Shown in pieces: positions 10,244 through 18,628 of a stretch of DNA of 52,741 bases. Numbering within the stretch: position 1 is the first letter of the stretch; the number at the start of each line of letters is the position of its first letter. The notes under the pieces are model-generated. The model was not told where the DNA came from, made no database searches, and saw only the letters and a program-made list of their open reading frames with translations. The stretch comes from Candidatus Pelagibacter sp. (GTDB taxonomy: Bacteria; Pseudomonadota; Alphaproteobacteria; Pelagibacterales; Pelagibacteraceae). The stretch covers positions 1-52,741 of the forward strand of contig JAOINI010000005.1 of assembly GCA_028139285.1 (NCBI GenBank), written 5' to 3'. A program made the translations under genes and the position numbers.

Positions 10244-10268
10244 GGCCCATGATTTAGAATCATGGGCC
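10244..10268 (-). other. Perfect 11-bp inverted repeat (intercistronic hairpin)
   Basis: GGCCCATGATT, a 3-base loop, then AATCATGGGCC: eleven perfect pairs with no mismatch between the aldehyde dehydrogenase stop (10284) and the DUF779 start (10232). No U-run follows on either strand, so it is not a canonical intrinsic terminator. It may stabilise the 3' end of the upstream message, partly terminate transcription, or bind a regulator as DNA. Confidence 0.75.
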
Positions 10269-10283
10269 ATTATATATTATTGG

Positions 10284-11834
10284 TTAAAAGAAACCTAATT
10301 TTTTTTCACTGTAAGACACATGTAAATTCTTTACTTGTCTATAATGATTTAACATCATTTTGTGAGTTTCTCTTCCTATACCAGATTGTTTGTATCCACC
10401 AAATGCAGCGTGAGCTGGGTACGCATGGTAACAGTTTGTCCAAACTCTACCTGCTTCAATACCTCTTCCCATTCTGTACGCAATGTTTCCGTCTCTAGTC
10501 CAAACACCTGCTCCTAATCCGTAAAGAGTGTCATTAGCTATTTCTAATGCTTCTTTTTCATCTTTAAAAGTTGTAACTGATACAACTGGTCCAAAGATCT
10601 CCTCTTGGAATATTCGCATATTGTTTTTACCTTCGAAAATTGTTGGTTGGATATAGTTTCCTTTTTCAAGACCACTATTGATTTTAGCTTCACTTCCACC
10701 ACATAGAACTTTGGCACCTTCTTTTTTACCTAAGTCTAAGTAAGACTTAATTTTTTCCATTTGTTCTAACGAAGCTTGAGCTCCAATCATAGTTTCCATT
10801 TTCAAAGGATTGTCTTGTTTCACAGCTTTAGTTCTCGCAATCGCCTTCTCCATGAATTTGTCATAGATAGATTTTTGAATTAAAGCTCTGCTTGGACAAG
10901 TACAAACTTCTCCTTGGTTAAGCGTAAACATAGCAAAACCTTCTAAACATTTGTCAAAGAAGTCGTCATCTTTAGCCATAACATCTTCAAAGAAAATATT
11001 TGGCGATTTACCACCTAATTCCAAAGTAATTGGTATTAAGTTTTGAGATGCATACTGCATAATCAAACGTCCAGTAGTAGTTTCACCAGTGAAAGCAATC
11101 TTCTTAATTCTTTTTGAAGATGCTAGTGGTTTACCCGCTTCAAGACCATATCCGCTTACAACGTTAACAACACCTGCTGGCAATAGATCTCCAATTAGTT
11201 CCATTAAAAGCATTATAGATGCTGGTGTTTGTTCAGCTGGTTTTAATACCACACAGTTTCCTGCTGCCAATGCTGGAGCCAGTTTCCATGTAGCCATTAA
11301 TAACGGGAAGTTCCAAGGTATAATCTGACCAACTACACCTAATGGTTCTGGTATGTGGTAAGAATATTCGCTATTACTGATTTCAGCAACTGATCCTTCC
11401 TCTGCCCTAATTACTCCTGCAAAATATCTCCAATGATCAATTACCAAAGGTAAATCTGCAGCCATACACTCTCTTATTGGCTTACCATTGTCTAAACATT
11501 CTGCTGTTGCTAACACGTTTAAATTTTTCTCTATAACATCAGCTATCTTCAAGAGTATATTTGATCTTTCTGTGATTGATGTTTTTCCCCAAGCAGGAAA
11601 TGCTGCGTGGGCTGCGTCTAGAGCTAAATCAACGTCTTTTTCGTTCGATCGTGGCACCTTACAGATAACTTCATTAGTGATAGGAGTAGTATTATCAAAA
11701 TACTTTCCAGATTTAGGTTCTACAAATTTTCCGTTAATGTAGTTTCCATATTTAGCTTTAAATGGAAATTTAACCTTCAAATGAGAGGTATCTAAAGATG
11801 AAGACACTTTCGAGCTTGCTTGTTGTGTACTCAT
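10284..11834 (-). CDS. NAD-dependent aldehyde dehydrogenase (acetaldehyde-type, AldB/ExaC group)
   Basis: Oxidises an aldehyde, probably short-chain such as acetaldehyde, to the acid. I start at the ATG at 11834 (MSTQQASSK), preceded at five bases by a GGGGG Shine-Dalgarno-like run; the frame stays open to a GTG at 11891 but that extension looks non-coding. The protein is 516 residues. Seen: [29 protein letters not shown], catalytic Glu272 in [14 protein letters not shown], and nucleophile Cys311 in [11 protein letters not shown], a signature of the AldB/ExaC subgroup. C-terminal [11 protein letters not shown] is also present. The neighbouring DUF779 gene supports an acetaldehyde-type substrate. 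Related enzymes oxidise other aldehydes, so the substrate is inferred. Confidence 0.93.
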   Translation of the reverse strand: MSTQQASSKVSSSLDTSHLKVKFPFKAKYGNYINGKFVEPKSGKYFDNTTPITNEVICKVPRSNEKDVDLALDAAHAAFPAWGKTSITERSNILLKIADVIEKNLNVLATAECLDNGKPIRECMAADLPLVIDHWRYFAGVIRAEEGSVAEISNSEYSYHIPEPLGVVGQIIPWNFPLLMATWKLAPALAAGNCVVLKPAEQTPASIMLLMELIGDLLPAGVVNVVSGYGLEAGKPLASSKRIKKIAFTGETTTGRLIMQYASQNLIPITLELGGKSPNIFFEDVMAKDDDFFDKCLEGFAMFTLNQGEVCTCPSRALIQKSIYDKFMEKAIARTKAVKQDNPLKMETMIGAQASLEQMEKIKSYLDLGKKEGAKVLCGGSEAKINSGLEKGNYIQPTIFEGKNNMRIFQEEIFGPVVSVTTFKDEKEALEIANDTLYGLGAGVWTRDGNIAYRMGRGIEAGRVWTNCYHAYPAHAAFGGYKQSGIGRETHKMMLNHYRQVKNLHVSYSEKKLGFF

Positions 11835-11912
11835 TTTTCCCCCTTTTGTTCTTAACTTGTAATTAAAACCAATATGAACTTGATTGTACACATGTATTTT
11901 TGACCCTATTTT

Positions 11913-11940
11913 TTTAGATACTATATGTAGATTAAGTCAA
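11913..11940 (-). promoter_or_regulatory. Possible promoter of the aldehyde dehydrogenase gene
   Basis: On the minus strand TTGACT (11940-11935) is a near-consensus -35. Possible -10 boxes are TATCTA (14-base spacer, too short) or TCTAAA (11918-11913, 16-base spacer, weak). It lies about 80 bases before the ATG. The -35 is good but the -10 is ambiguous. Confidence 0.35.
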
Positions 11941-11963
11941 TTCTTGGTTGAGGTCTCGTGAGA

Positions 11964-11992
11964 AACGGGAGGTCTTATTTAAACCTCCCGTT
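11964..11992 (-). terminator. Hairpin downstream of recA, probable terminator
   Basis: AACGGGAGGT, a nine-base loop, then ACCTCCCGTT: a perfect 10-bp GC-rich stem ending 19 bases after the recA stop. On the minus strand it is followed only by a short TTTCTC tract, so as an intrinsic terminator it is moderate. It lies just upstream of the candidate aldehyde dehydrogenase promoter and probably insulates the two genes. Confidence 0.6.
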
Positions 11993-12010
11993 GAAATGAT
12001 GGCAAAAGAA

Positions 12011-13114
12011 TTATTCTTCTTCTTTTTTATCGCTAATTTTTTCGTTTGCTGAAGGATTTCCTTCAAGCTCTTTGCTAATCGCTGAAGCTTCATCTCTAAT
12101 GATTTTTTCTATCTCTGCTGCAACGTTTGGATTTTTTTGTAAGTATACTTTTGCATTTTCTCTACCTTGACCTATTTTTTCACCTTTATACGCGTACCAA
12201 GCTCCAGATTTTTCAACCACTCCGGCTTTAGTACCAAGATCAATTAATTCACCTAATTTACTTATTCCTTTTCCATACATAAGGTCGAACTCAACAACTT
12301 TAAAAGGAGGTGCAACTTTATTCTTAATCACTTTTACCCTAGTTGAATTACCTATGATCTGATCTTTTTCTTTGATTGCCCCTATTCTTCTTATGTCCAT
12401 TCTTACGGATGAATAAAACTTAAGAGCATTACCACCTGATGTGGTTTCTGGATTACCAAACATAACACCAATTTTCATCCTTATTTGGTTAATAAATATT
12501 ACCATTGTATTTGATTTAGAAACTGAGCCAGTAATTTTTCTTAATGCTTGACTCATCAATCTGGATTGTAGACCAACATGGTGATCTCCCATTTCTCCTT
12601 CTAACTCAGCCTTTGGAGTTAATGCTGCAACTGAGTCCACTACTAGAACTGAAATTGATCCAGATTTTATTAATGTGTCAGTTATTTCTAAAGCTTGCTC
12701 TCCTGTGTCTGGTTGCGAAATTAATAATTCCTCAGTTTTTACACCTAGTTTCTTAGCATAAACTGGATCCATTGCATGCTCAGCATCAACAAATGCGCAT
12801 ATTCCACCAGCTTTTTGAGCTTCAGCCACTACTTGTAAAGCTAAAGTCGTTTTACCTGATGACTCTGGGCCATAAATCTCAATAATTCTTCCTTTTGGCA
12901 AGCCTCCAATACCAAGAGCTAAGTCTAAACTTAAAGACCCAGTTGAAATAGCCTCCACATCTAATGCTTGCTGTTGTCCAAGCCTCATTACTGAGCCTTT
13001 TCCAAAATTTTGATCTATTTGGCTAATTGCGGCCTCTAAAGACTTGTTTTTTTCCTTTAATTCTTGCTGTTTTTTATTATCAGTTTTCACTACTTTTAAA
13101 TTATTTTTTGTCAT
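12011..13114 (-). CDS. recA: RecA recombinase
   Basis: ATP-dependent strand-exchange protein of homologous recombination and the SOS co-protease. 367 residues. Walker [10 protein letters not shown] at residues 82-90, Walker B region [11 protein letters not shown], loop L1 and L2 segments ([20 protein letters not shown] at about residue 172, then [17 protein letters not shown]) and the C-terminal acidic tail ending DKKEEE. A first about 20-residue polar extension precedes the family start region. An AGGAT Shine-Dalgarno lies just upstream. A GTTC-like direct repeat in the 5' region (see separate entry) hints at LexA control. It stands alone between tolC-like and aldehyde dehydrogenase genes. 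Confidence 0.98.
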   Translation of the reverse strand: MTKNNLKVVKTDNKKQQELKEKNKSLEAAISQIDQNFGKGSVMRLGQQQALDVEAISTGSLSLDLALGIGGLPKGRIIEIYGPESSGKTTLALQVVAEAQKAGGICAFVDAEHAMDPVYAKKLGVKTEELLISQPDTGEQALEITDTLIKSGSISVLVVDSVAALTPKAELEGEMGDHHVGLQSRLMSQALRKITGSVSKSNTMVIFINQIRMKIGVMFGNPETTSGGNALKFYSSVRMDIRRIGAIKEKDQIIGNSTRVKVIKNKVAPPFKVVEFDLMYGKGISKLGELIDLGTKAGVVEKSGAWYAYKGEKIGQGRENAKVYLQKNPNVAAEIEKIIRDEASAISKELEGNPSANEKISDKKEEE

Positions 13115-13152
13115 ATTTTATCCTTTTTATTATTCGAATCGTTAATATAAAT

Positions 13153-13167
13153 GTACACATTTTGTTC
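13153..13167. promoter_or_regulatory. Possible LexA/SOS box upstream of recA
   Basis: The plus strand reads GTAC-N7-GTTC, one base off the alphaproteobacterial LexA direct repeat GTTC-N7-GTTC, about 39-53 bases before the recA ATG. The family motif and its occurrence upstream of recA are established; whether this organism carries LexA cannot be seen from this window. Confidence 0.35.
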
Positions 13168-13194
13168 TTTTTTTCAAGGCTTTAAAAAAAACCT

Positions 13195-14484
13195 CTATTT
13201 AACGGATTTTTGGGATAAAACACCAATCTGCTTAGCAAGCTCAAATTGTGAAACTATGAAATCCCTTTGAGCTTTAGAATAAGCTATTCGAGCTTCTAAA
13301 AGAAGACTTCTCGATTGGATAACTTCTAATGTTGTACGCGTTTTACCCGAGTCATACTCAAGTGTAATACCTTCATTAGCTATTTCTGCAGCTTTCAATT
13401 GGGCTTTTGTGGCGTCTAACACACTTTTTGATGATTGGTAATTTGACCAAGAGTTTGAGGTATCTGATAAAACCTTATTTTTTGCATCCTTCAAAAGTAG
13501 TTGAAAACGTTGTTTTTCTAGTGAAGATTTTTTAATCGATGAAATATTTTCTCCACCTTTTATTATTGGCCAGGTAATAGTTGCTTTAACTGTCTCATCG
13601 TTTTTTTCATCTATTGTAGAGCTAAAATCTTTGTTTTCAGATTTTGAAACTTTAATTGAAGCTTTTGGAGAAAGTCTAGCTCTTTCAATATTTAGCTCTT
13701 TTACTGAAATTTCGTAATCTAATTTAGAAATTAAAAGCGCTAGATTTTTAAGGCTTGATTGATCTAAGGAGCTTTTTAATGTGCTTGGTAAATCAATGAA
13801 AACTTTTTGATTTAAGTTTTCAAAACTTGGTATTTTTTCTCCTGTAATTCTCTCAAAATTCGTGATTGAAGAAAGAAGCTCAGTTTTTGCTTTAATTAGT
13901 TTTGCATTAGCGCCAGCTAAGGATGACTCTGATTGCGCTAAATCAGTTAGAGTAATTTCCCCTTTTTGTAATCTTGCATTATCAAATTCAACCTGTCTCT
14001 CAAATAAATTAACATTAGAAAAATTAAATTTTTCGTTATTAGATTTGAAAATATAATCAAAATAAGCAAAAGCAGTTTCAAAAATTATCTTCTGTTCTAA
14101 TTGTTTCAATTCTAAAATTGCTTTTTGAGTTTCTAATTCAGATTTTTTGAAAGTATTTACTCCTTTAAAACCGGAAAAAATTACTTGCTCTAAAGATATG
14201 TTTTTGTTTTCAGTGTCTGAATTTGAATCTGCTAAACTAGCCCCACTCTGATTAGTTCTGTTAGTTGAGGTAGTACTAGTTTGGTCGCCAGAGATAGTAA
14301 TGCTTGGTAAAAATTCACTTCTTGATATATTCTTATCTTGTTTTACTGACTCCAAATTTTTTCTTTCTGCATTTAATTCTAAATTATTACTTATTGCTTT
14401 TTGTAAATAAAATTTAAAATTTTCACTCGCTTCGAGACTCACATAATGAAGAGCTAAAAAAAAGATAATAAAAATTTTTTTCAT
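13195..14484 (-). CDS. TolC-like outer-membrane efflux protein
   Basis: 429 residues with an N-terminal signal peptide (MKKIFIIFFLALHYVSLEAS). The rest is the long alpha-helical plus beta pattern of outer membrane efflux proteins: two internally related halves rich in Ala/Leu/Lys/Glu helices (for example DNARLQKGEITLTDLAQSES in the first half and LEYDSGKTRTTLEVIQSRSL in the second). These trimeric channels connect inner-membrane transporters, via an adaptor, to the exterior. No adaptor or pump is adjacent, so the partner must lie elsewhere, as is usual for TolC. Its start immediately follows the stop of the kinase gene, so the two are probably co-transcribed. Confidence 0.9.
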   Translation of the reverse strand: MKKIFIIFFLALHYVSLEASENFKFYLQKAISNNLELNAERKNLESVKQDKNISRSEFLPSITISGDQTSTTSTNRTNQSGASLADSNSDTENKNISLEQVIFSGFKGVNTFKKSELETQKAILELKQLEQKIIFETAFAYFDYIFKSNNEKFNFSNVNLFERQVEFDNARLQKGEITLTDLAQSESSLAGANAKLIKAKTELLSSITNFERITGEKIPSFENLNQKVFIDLPSTLKSSLDQSSLKNLALLISKLDYEISVKELNIERARLSPKASIKVSKSENKDFSSTIDEKNDETVKATITWPIIKGGENISSIKKSSLEKQRFQLLLKDAKNKVLSDTSNSWSNYQSSKSVLDATKAQLKAAEIANEGITLEYDSGKTRTTLEVIQSRSLLLEARIAYSKAQRDFIVSQFELAKQIGVLSQKSVK

Positions 14485-15402
14485 TTAGTTAATTTTCATA
14501 CTTTTCAATCGATGTTTTTTGTCAATATTAATAATAAAATCAAATTTTCCTTTTAAATTTTTTAACATATGTTTTGTTATCCTTTCATAGTACATAATAA
14601 AATTTTTAATCTGAATATCGTTCATTGTTTTTTTCCCTTTAGATGTAATTCTTAGTTTTTTTTCTTGTAAAAGTCTCCATTTATAAACGTGATCAAAACT
14701 AGGTACTTTTAAAAATATTTTTAAATCAACTAATTTAAATATTTTTTTATAATTAGTTTTGAGTTCTTTATTTACCCAGTTTCTCCATATTTTTTTTTTA
14801 TCTTTTTCTTTTTCTAATATATTTATTGGTACTATTAAATCTTTATTTTTTTGTGGTGTCGCAGCAACACACCAACCCTCAAAAATGACTATATCCGGTT
14901 TATTGGTTATTTTTTGCCATCTTTGTTTTGGACACCTATCATCAATAGATTTATCAAATTTTGGGATATATAAATTTTTTTTTGTAAAATTTCTTAATTG
15001 TTTAAGACACTTTAAAAGAAGTTTAGTATCGTGTGTCCCTGGTACTCCTCTTGTTAAGAAAAGCGGATTGATTTTTTTTGCCATTATTTTTCTTTCATGA
15101 AATGTTTTGTAAAAGTCATCAATTGAAAATATGACTGTATTCAGCTCAAATCTCTCTTTTAATATAATTTTTAAAATATTAGAAATGGTTGATTTTCCTG
15201 AACCTTGACCCCCAGTTAGGCCTACAATTATGGTTTTATTTTTCTTAGATTTTTGTTCAAAAATCTTTTTACTTATTGGCAAAAAAAAATTTTTTAACTG
15301 TCCTAATTTATTTCTAAAAGGTTCAGATAAAACTTCCTGTGACTTTATAAATTGTAGATATTTTTTTTTGACTTTATTGAATTTCTGCTTTTTAGATTGC
15401 AT
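14485..15402 (-). CDS. P-loop kinase, probable D-glycerate 3-kinase (plant GLYK/YggC-like family)
   Basis: 305 residues. A Walker A loop GLTGGQGSGKST at 61-72, IFSIDDFYKT, LFLTRGVPGTHD, PKFDKSIDDRCP, and IFEGWCVAATPQ are the ordered motifs of the plant-type glycerate kinase / yeast YGR205W / E. coli YggC group, relatives of phosphoribulokinase and uridine kinase. If it is a glycerate kinase it would make 3-phosphoglycerate from D-glycerate, feeding carbon from glyoxylate or glycolate, which fits a SAR11 metabolism with ppdK also present. Substrate is inferred by family only; YggC itself is uncharacterised. It abuts the tolC-like gene and ends one base from the GFA gene. Confidence 0.8.
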   Translation of the reverse strand: MQSKKQKFNKVKKKYLQFIKSQEVLSEPFRNKLGQLKNFFLPISKKIFEQKSKKNKTIIVGLTGGQGSGKSTISNILKIILKERFELNTVIFSIDDFYKTFHERKIMAKKINPLFLTRGVPGTHDTKLLLKCLKQLRNFTKKNLYIPKFDKSIDDRCPKQRWQKITNKPDIVIFEGWCVAATPQKNKDLIVPINILEKEKDKKKIWRNWVNKELKTNYKKIFKLVDLKIFLKVPSFDHVYKWRLLQEKKLRITSKGKKTMNDIQIKNFIMYYERITKHMLKNLKGKFDFIINIDKKHRLKSMKIN

Positions 15403-15403
15403 C

Positions 15404-15766
15404 TTAATCTTTTTTATCTAGCGGATGATTTTTTCCGTCATTAACCTTGATATCTTTTAGTTCAAATATATCAATATCTTCTATACAACCTAAATTGAAC
15501 CCTGTCATAGAAGGGTTTGATCTTGGATTGTGATGAGTATAAATTCCGCAGATGGAGCAAAAGTAATGTTTTGCTACTTTAGTATGAAATTTATAAAGAG
15601 TTAATTTTTCTTCTCCTTCAACAATCTTAAAATCATCATTTTTAACTAAAGACATTAATGCCCCTTTTCTTTTACAAATTGAGCAATTGCATCTCAAGAC
15701 TTTATCTAAATTTACAATATTTATTTCAGCTTTAAATTGACCACAATGACATTTAAGTTTTTTCAT
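15404..15766 (-). CDS. GFA-family zinc protein (glutathione-dependent formaldehyde-activating enzyme-like)
   Basis: 120 residues from the ATG at 15766; the frame extends to a GTG nine codons upstream that adds an implausible MLRLIRRKF. Seen: CHCG at residues 6-9, CNCSIC at 26-31 and CSICG with a second zinc Cys pair (70, 73), the GFA/CENP-V cysteine pattern. GFA-like proteins bind two zinc ions; the founding member was proposed to speed formation of S-hydroxymethylglutathione, but most members have unknown function, so no reaction is claimed. It follows GT2 by 126 bases and is separated from the kinase stop by only one base. Confidence 0.85.
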   Translation of the reverse strand: MKKLKCHCGQFKAEINIVNLDKVLRCNCSICKRKGALMSLVKNDDFKIVEGEEKLTLYKFHTKVAKHYFCSICGIYTHHNPRSNPSMTGFNLGCIEDIDIFELKDIKVNDGKNHPLDKKD

Positions 15767-15892
15767 AAATTTTCGCCTGATTAACCTCAACACTACCTAT
15801 GTTTACGAATATCCACAATAGTTCAAAATCTCAAACAAATGTTCACCTTTTGATTCCATTTTGATTCTATTTAAGACTCTAATTACAACTTT

Positions 15893-16765
15893 TTAGCGTG
15901 TTACTTCTTTGATGCTTTCTAAATTTTCTTGACTATTAAATAGCTCTTTCTCTTTTTCTCTAAAAGATACAACTAAAATAATTAAATTAAATATTATAAT
16001 TAAGGCTGATAAAAAGTTTAGGTTTATGCCTAAATTATGATCTAAGAAAGAAAAGGTAAAAATAAATATTAATGACCTTAAAAATACCTGAAATTTGAAA
16101 ACTGCAATAATTGAGAAAGAATGTGTTAGAAGTTTTAAAAATGACATTTTTGATGGTCCAAAATATCTAGCACCTCGTTCGGATTCTATCTCGTTTAAAT
16201 TATTTAAGTGTTTTTTTACTGATCCAGAGTAACTACTCCACAAACTAGCTTGAGCAGAAAGTCTTCTTACATCCTCTTTAGTTAAGCAGCTATAATTTCC
16301 AAAATTAATTTTCTTTCCTGTAAATACTAATGTTATTAGTTTGTGCATGGAATATAGAAATCGAAAAAAAGGACCTTCAGATCTTTTAATTCTTTTTGCT
16401 ACGATAGATTTATTTGGATCTTCTAAAATTTTTTTAATTAATTTTTTTAACTCTATTGGTCTGTCTTCTCCATCGCCATCCATTAATATTAAATAATCAA
16501 ATTCCTTTTTTTCGGAGACATACCTTATTCCAAAAGCATTACATCTGGCATGACCTCTGTTCTCTCTCATATTCAAAATTTGAATTGATTTAATAACAGA
16601 TGGTTTATACAAAGTTGGTTGTTTTATTGTTGATGCATCGTTTACAACAAGACATTCAATATGAATTTTTTGGAATTCTTTTATATTTTCATTAATCTCA
16701 ATAATTAACTTCTCTAGAGACTCCCAATCATTATATACAGGTATTAAAATTATTAATTTTTTCAT
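15893..16765 (-). CDS. Membrane-anchored GT2 family glycosyltransferase
   Basis: 290 residues. The start at 16765 gives an ATGA overlap with the upstream GT39-like gene; a longer start at 16783 would add six residues and run into that gene. Seen: the N-terminal GT-A beta strand LIILIPVYNDWESL, nucleotide-binding VVNDAST, MRENRGHARCNAFGIRY and the metal-binding MDGDGEDRP. Two hydrophobic segments at about residues 215-270 anchor it. This is the dolichyl-phosphate mannose/undecaprenyl-phosphate sugar transferase arrangement, so it probably moves a sugar onto a polyprenyl phosphate for the neighbouring GT39-like enzyme. The sugar is unknown. Confidence 0.85.
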   Translation of the reverse strand: MKKLIILIPVYNDWESLEKLIIEINENIKEFQKIHIECLVVNDASTIKQPTLYKPSVIKSIQILNMRENRGHARCNAFGIRYVSEKKEFDYLILMDGDGEDRPIELKKLIKKILEDPNKSIVAKRIKRSEGPFFRFLYSMHKLITLVFTGKKINFGNYSCLTKEDVRRLSAQASLWSSYSGSVKKHLNNLNEIESERGARYFGPSKMSFLKLLTHSFSIIAVFKFQVFLRSLIFIFTFSFLDHNLGINLNFLSALIIIFNLIILVVSFREKEKELFNSQENLESIKEVTR

Positions 16766-18132
16766 TTTTTTCCAATCATACAATAACCAACCGGTCTAAT
16801 TGTTCCAAAAACTCCAGGACATATTTTTTTTAAAATTCTAGGGTTTCCTGTATAAATTACTCCTTGATTGTCTTTTAAATCAATTATCTTTTTGCCCAAA
16901 TCATTAATCCAAACTGGTCTAGATTTTAAATGATACGATAGATTTCCTGCCGACCACTCATCACCAACAACAATTTTAATTTCATTCACAAAATTATCAT
17001 CCCATTTATTTTGAACAAGCCTCGATATCTCCCTTCCTGGATAATCGGTTCGCTTTGTTTCGTCTATTAATGAAATACTAAGATAAACCATGGGCGAAGA
17101 AATAAAAAAAAATAGAAAGAAGAAAAAAAACCTTTTAAATTTTTTTAAATCTATATTTTTTTTAAAAAACTGAATAAAGAAAACTCCAAAAAATAAATAA
17201 AATGGAGTCATCCACATAGTTCTTATTTTTGCACCAGTAAATAAAGAAGTAAATAAGATTAGTATGATCGGTAAAAAAGTGACAGCGAATAAAAAAGTAG
17301 TTTTTTGATTTTTAAATTTAAATAGTTTAATTTTTTTTGATAAAACAAAAATCATTATAAAAAAGGGTATTAAAATTACTAACTGATTAAATAGGAAAAT
17401 TATCGGATTAACTAAATGATTTATTATTTCAGCATCGCCTAAGCTTGATCTTTTAAATCCATAAGTAATAGTAGAAAAATTATTTTCGAAGAGCCAAAGA
17501 AAATGAGGGGACAAAATTAATAAAGAAATAATAACTGAAAAAAAATAATTATTTATATGTTTTTTATATTTTTTAAAATTTAACAATAAATACAAAAATA
17601 GAGAAAATAGGATGTACAGAAATAAATATTTTGATAAAAAACCTAATGCTGAACAAATCCCAAATAATACCCAAAATGATTTATTATTTGTTTCAAGGCT
17701 TTTCCAAAAAAAATAAACAACCATAGCCCAAAAAGGTAATTGACTTATATTTACGTTAAACTCTGGAGTTGTAAAATTATAGAAAAAAATACCCTCTAAC
17801 ACTAATAAAGAAATAAGAGCTAATTCTTTATTATCTAATATTTCGTTTGAAAGTTTCCAAACATAAATGAAAGCAATTATAACAAAAAGTTGGCTTAAAA
17901 AATAATATGCCCAATCGTTTGATCCAAATATTAAAAAAAATAATTCTACTGCAAAGGCGCTTAAGGGAGGGTGCTTATCAAAACCCCAATCTAAATTACT
18001 TCCCCATGCAAGAGCTTCAATGGTATCTAAAGGTAAATTAATATTTGAAAAAGTAGGTACCAATGTCCAAAGTATTAAATGAATGAGTAAAAATAAATAA
18101 TAGATATTAAGTATGTTTTTTTTGACTATCAT
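16762..18132 (-). CDS. Polytopic membrane glycosyltransferase (GT39/PMT/ArnT-like superfamily)
   Basis: 456 residues with about ten hydrophobic segments. Near the N-terminus it has the acidic loop of the family, DTIEALAWGSNLDWGFDKHPP, ahead of the first periplasmic loop; the superfamily uses such acidic residues for catalysis. The C-terminal part is a soluble tail of about 85 residues, including VVGDEWSAGNLSYHL. Such enzymes transfer a sugar from a polyprenyl-phosphate donor outside the membrane to lipid A, protein or another glycan. Its stop overlaps the GT2 start, and GT2 could make the donor. The acceptor is unknown. Divergent from dksA over 73 bases. Confidence 0.82.
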   Translation of the reverse strand: MIVKKNILNIYYLFLLIHLILWTLVPTFSNINLPLDTIEALAWGSNLDWGFDKHPPLSAFAVELFFLIFGSNDWAYYFLSQLFVIIAFIYVWKLSNEILDNKELALISLLVLEGIFFYNFTTPEFNVNISQLPFWAMVVYFFWKSLETNNKSFWVLFGICSALGFLSKYLFLYILFSLFLYLLLNFKKYKKHINNYFFSVIISLLILSPHFLWLFENNFSTITYGFKRSSLGDAEIINHLVNPIIFLFNQLVILIPFFIMIFVLSKKIKLFKFKNQKTTFLFAVTFLPIILILFTSLFTGAKIRTMWMTPFYLFFGVFFIQFFKKNIDLKKFKRFFFFFLFFFISSPMVYLSISLIDETKRTDYPGREISRLVQNKWDDNFVNEIKIVVGDEWSAGNLSYHLKSRPVWINDLGKKIIDLKDNQGVIYTGNPRILKKICPGVFGTIRPVGYCMIGKK

Positions 18133-18161
18133 ATAAAGTAATTAATACAATTTATAAGCTA

Positions 18162-18189
18162 TTGACACGACTAAAATCAAACATATACT
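18162..18189 (+). promoter_or_regulatory. Strong predicted sigma-70 promoter of dksA
   Basis: TTGACA (18162-18167, perfect consensus), 16-base spacer, TATACT (18184-18189, five of six). It is the best promoter in the window. Transcription would start near 18196, giving a leader of about ten bases, with no Shine-Dalgarno before the ATG at 18206. Confidence 0.65.
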
Positions 18190-18205
18190 CCCCAAAATTC
18201 GTAAA

Positions 18206-18628
18206 ATGGTAAAATCTATTGCTAAAAAAAAATATATTCCTAATAGCAAGGAAAAGTACATGTGTGCAAAACACAAAAAATTTTTTACCGATGAGCTTTT
18301 AAACTGGAAAAAAGATATTATTAAAGCTAACAATTTAGGGAATCTTCTTAATTCTGGTGATGACAACGTTTCTTCTGCAGATATTGTTGATCAAGCTTCG
18401 TCATTAACGGATAAATCAGTCGAAATGAAAGCTTTAAATAGAAGTAGAAAATTAATATTAAAAATTAACTCTGCATTACAAAGGCTTAAAGAAGGAACCT
18501 ATGGTTTTTGCGAAGAAACTGGTGAGCCAATAGGTCTTAAGAGATTAATGGCAAGACCAGTAGCTACTCTTTCAATTGAAGCTCAAGAGAGACACGAAAG
18601 AGATGAAAAAATCTTCATAGAAGATTAA
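18206..18628 (+). CDS. dksA: DksA/TraR-type RNA polymerase regulator, zinc cysteines mostly lost
   Basis: 140 residues. DksA inserts a coiled coil into the RNA polymerase secondary channel and works with ppGpp. Seen: the coil with its tip Asp62-Gln-Ala64 (VDQASS), equivalent to the essential D-x-A of E. coli; the second helix LNRSRKLILKINSALQRL; and the globular end YGFCEETGEPIGLKRLMARP. The C-x-x-C...C-x-x-C zinc finger is reduced to one cysteine: Cys102 stays, then Thr105, Ser123 and Ala126. Loss of cysteines is known in alphaproteobacterial DksA, which can work without zinc. Convergent with the GST gene, sharing a TTAA that ends both. Driven by the promoter at 18162. Confidence 0.93.
   Translation: MVKSIAKKKYIPNSKEKYMCAKHKKFFTDELLNWKKDIIKANNLGNLLNSGDDNVSSADIVDQASSLTDKSVEMKALNRSRKLILKINSALQRLKEGTYGFCEETGEPIGLKRLMARPVATLSIEAQERHERDEKIFIED

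Noticed and set aside
11835..11891. 19-residue N-terminal extension of the aldehyde dehydrogenase from a GTG
   Set aside because: The ATG at 11834 has a good Shine-Dalgarno run and fits the family N-terminus; the extension covers that site.
13168..13194. AGGCTTT...AAAACCT as a terminator after the tolC-like gene
   Set aside because: The stem has a mismatch, little GC and no clear loop; A/T runs explain it.
15800..15860. 18-residue minus-strand peptide MESKGEHLFEILNYCGYS
   Set aside because: No ribosome site, too short to support; kept only as a possible remnant in the findings.
18142..18366. Minus-strand 74-residue hydrophobic frame
   Set aside because: It covers the dksA promoter and its 5' coding part in antisense; dksA is secure and the frame shows no family motif.
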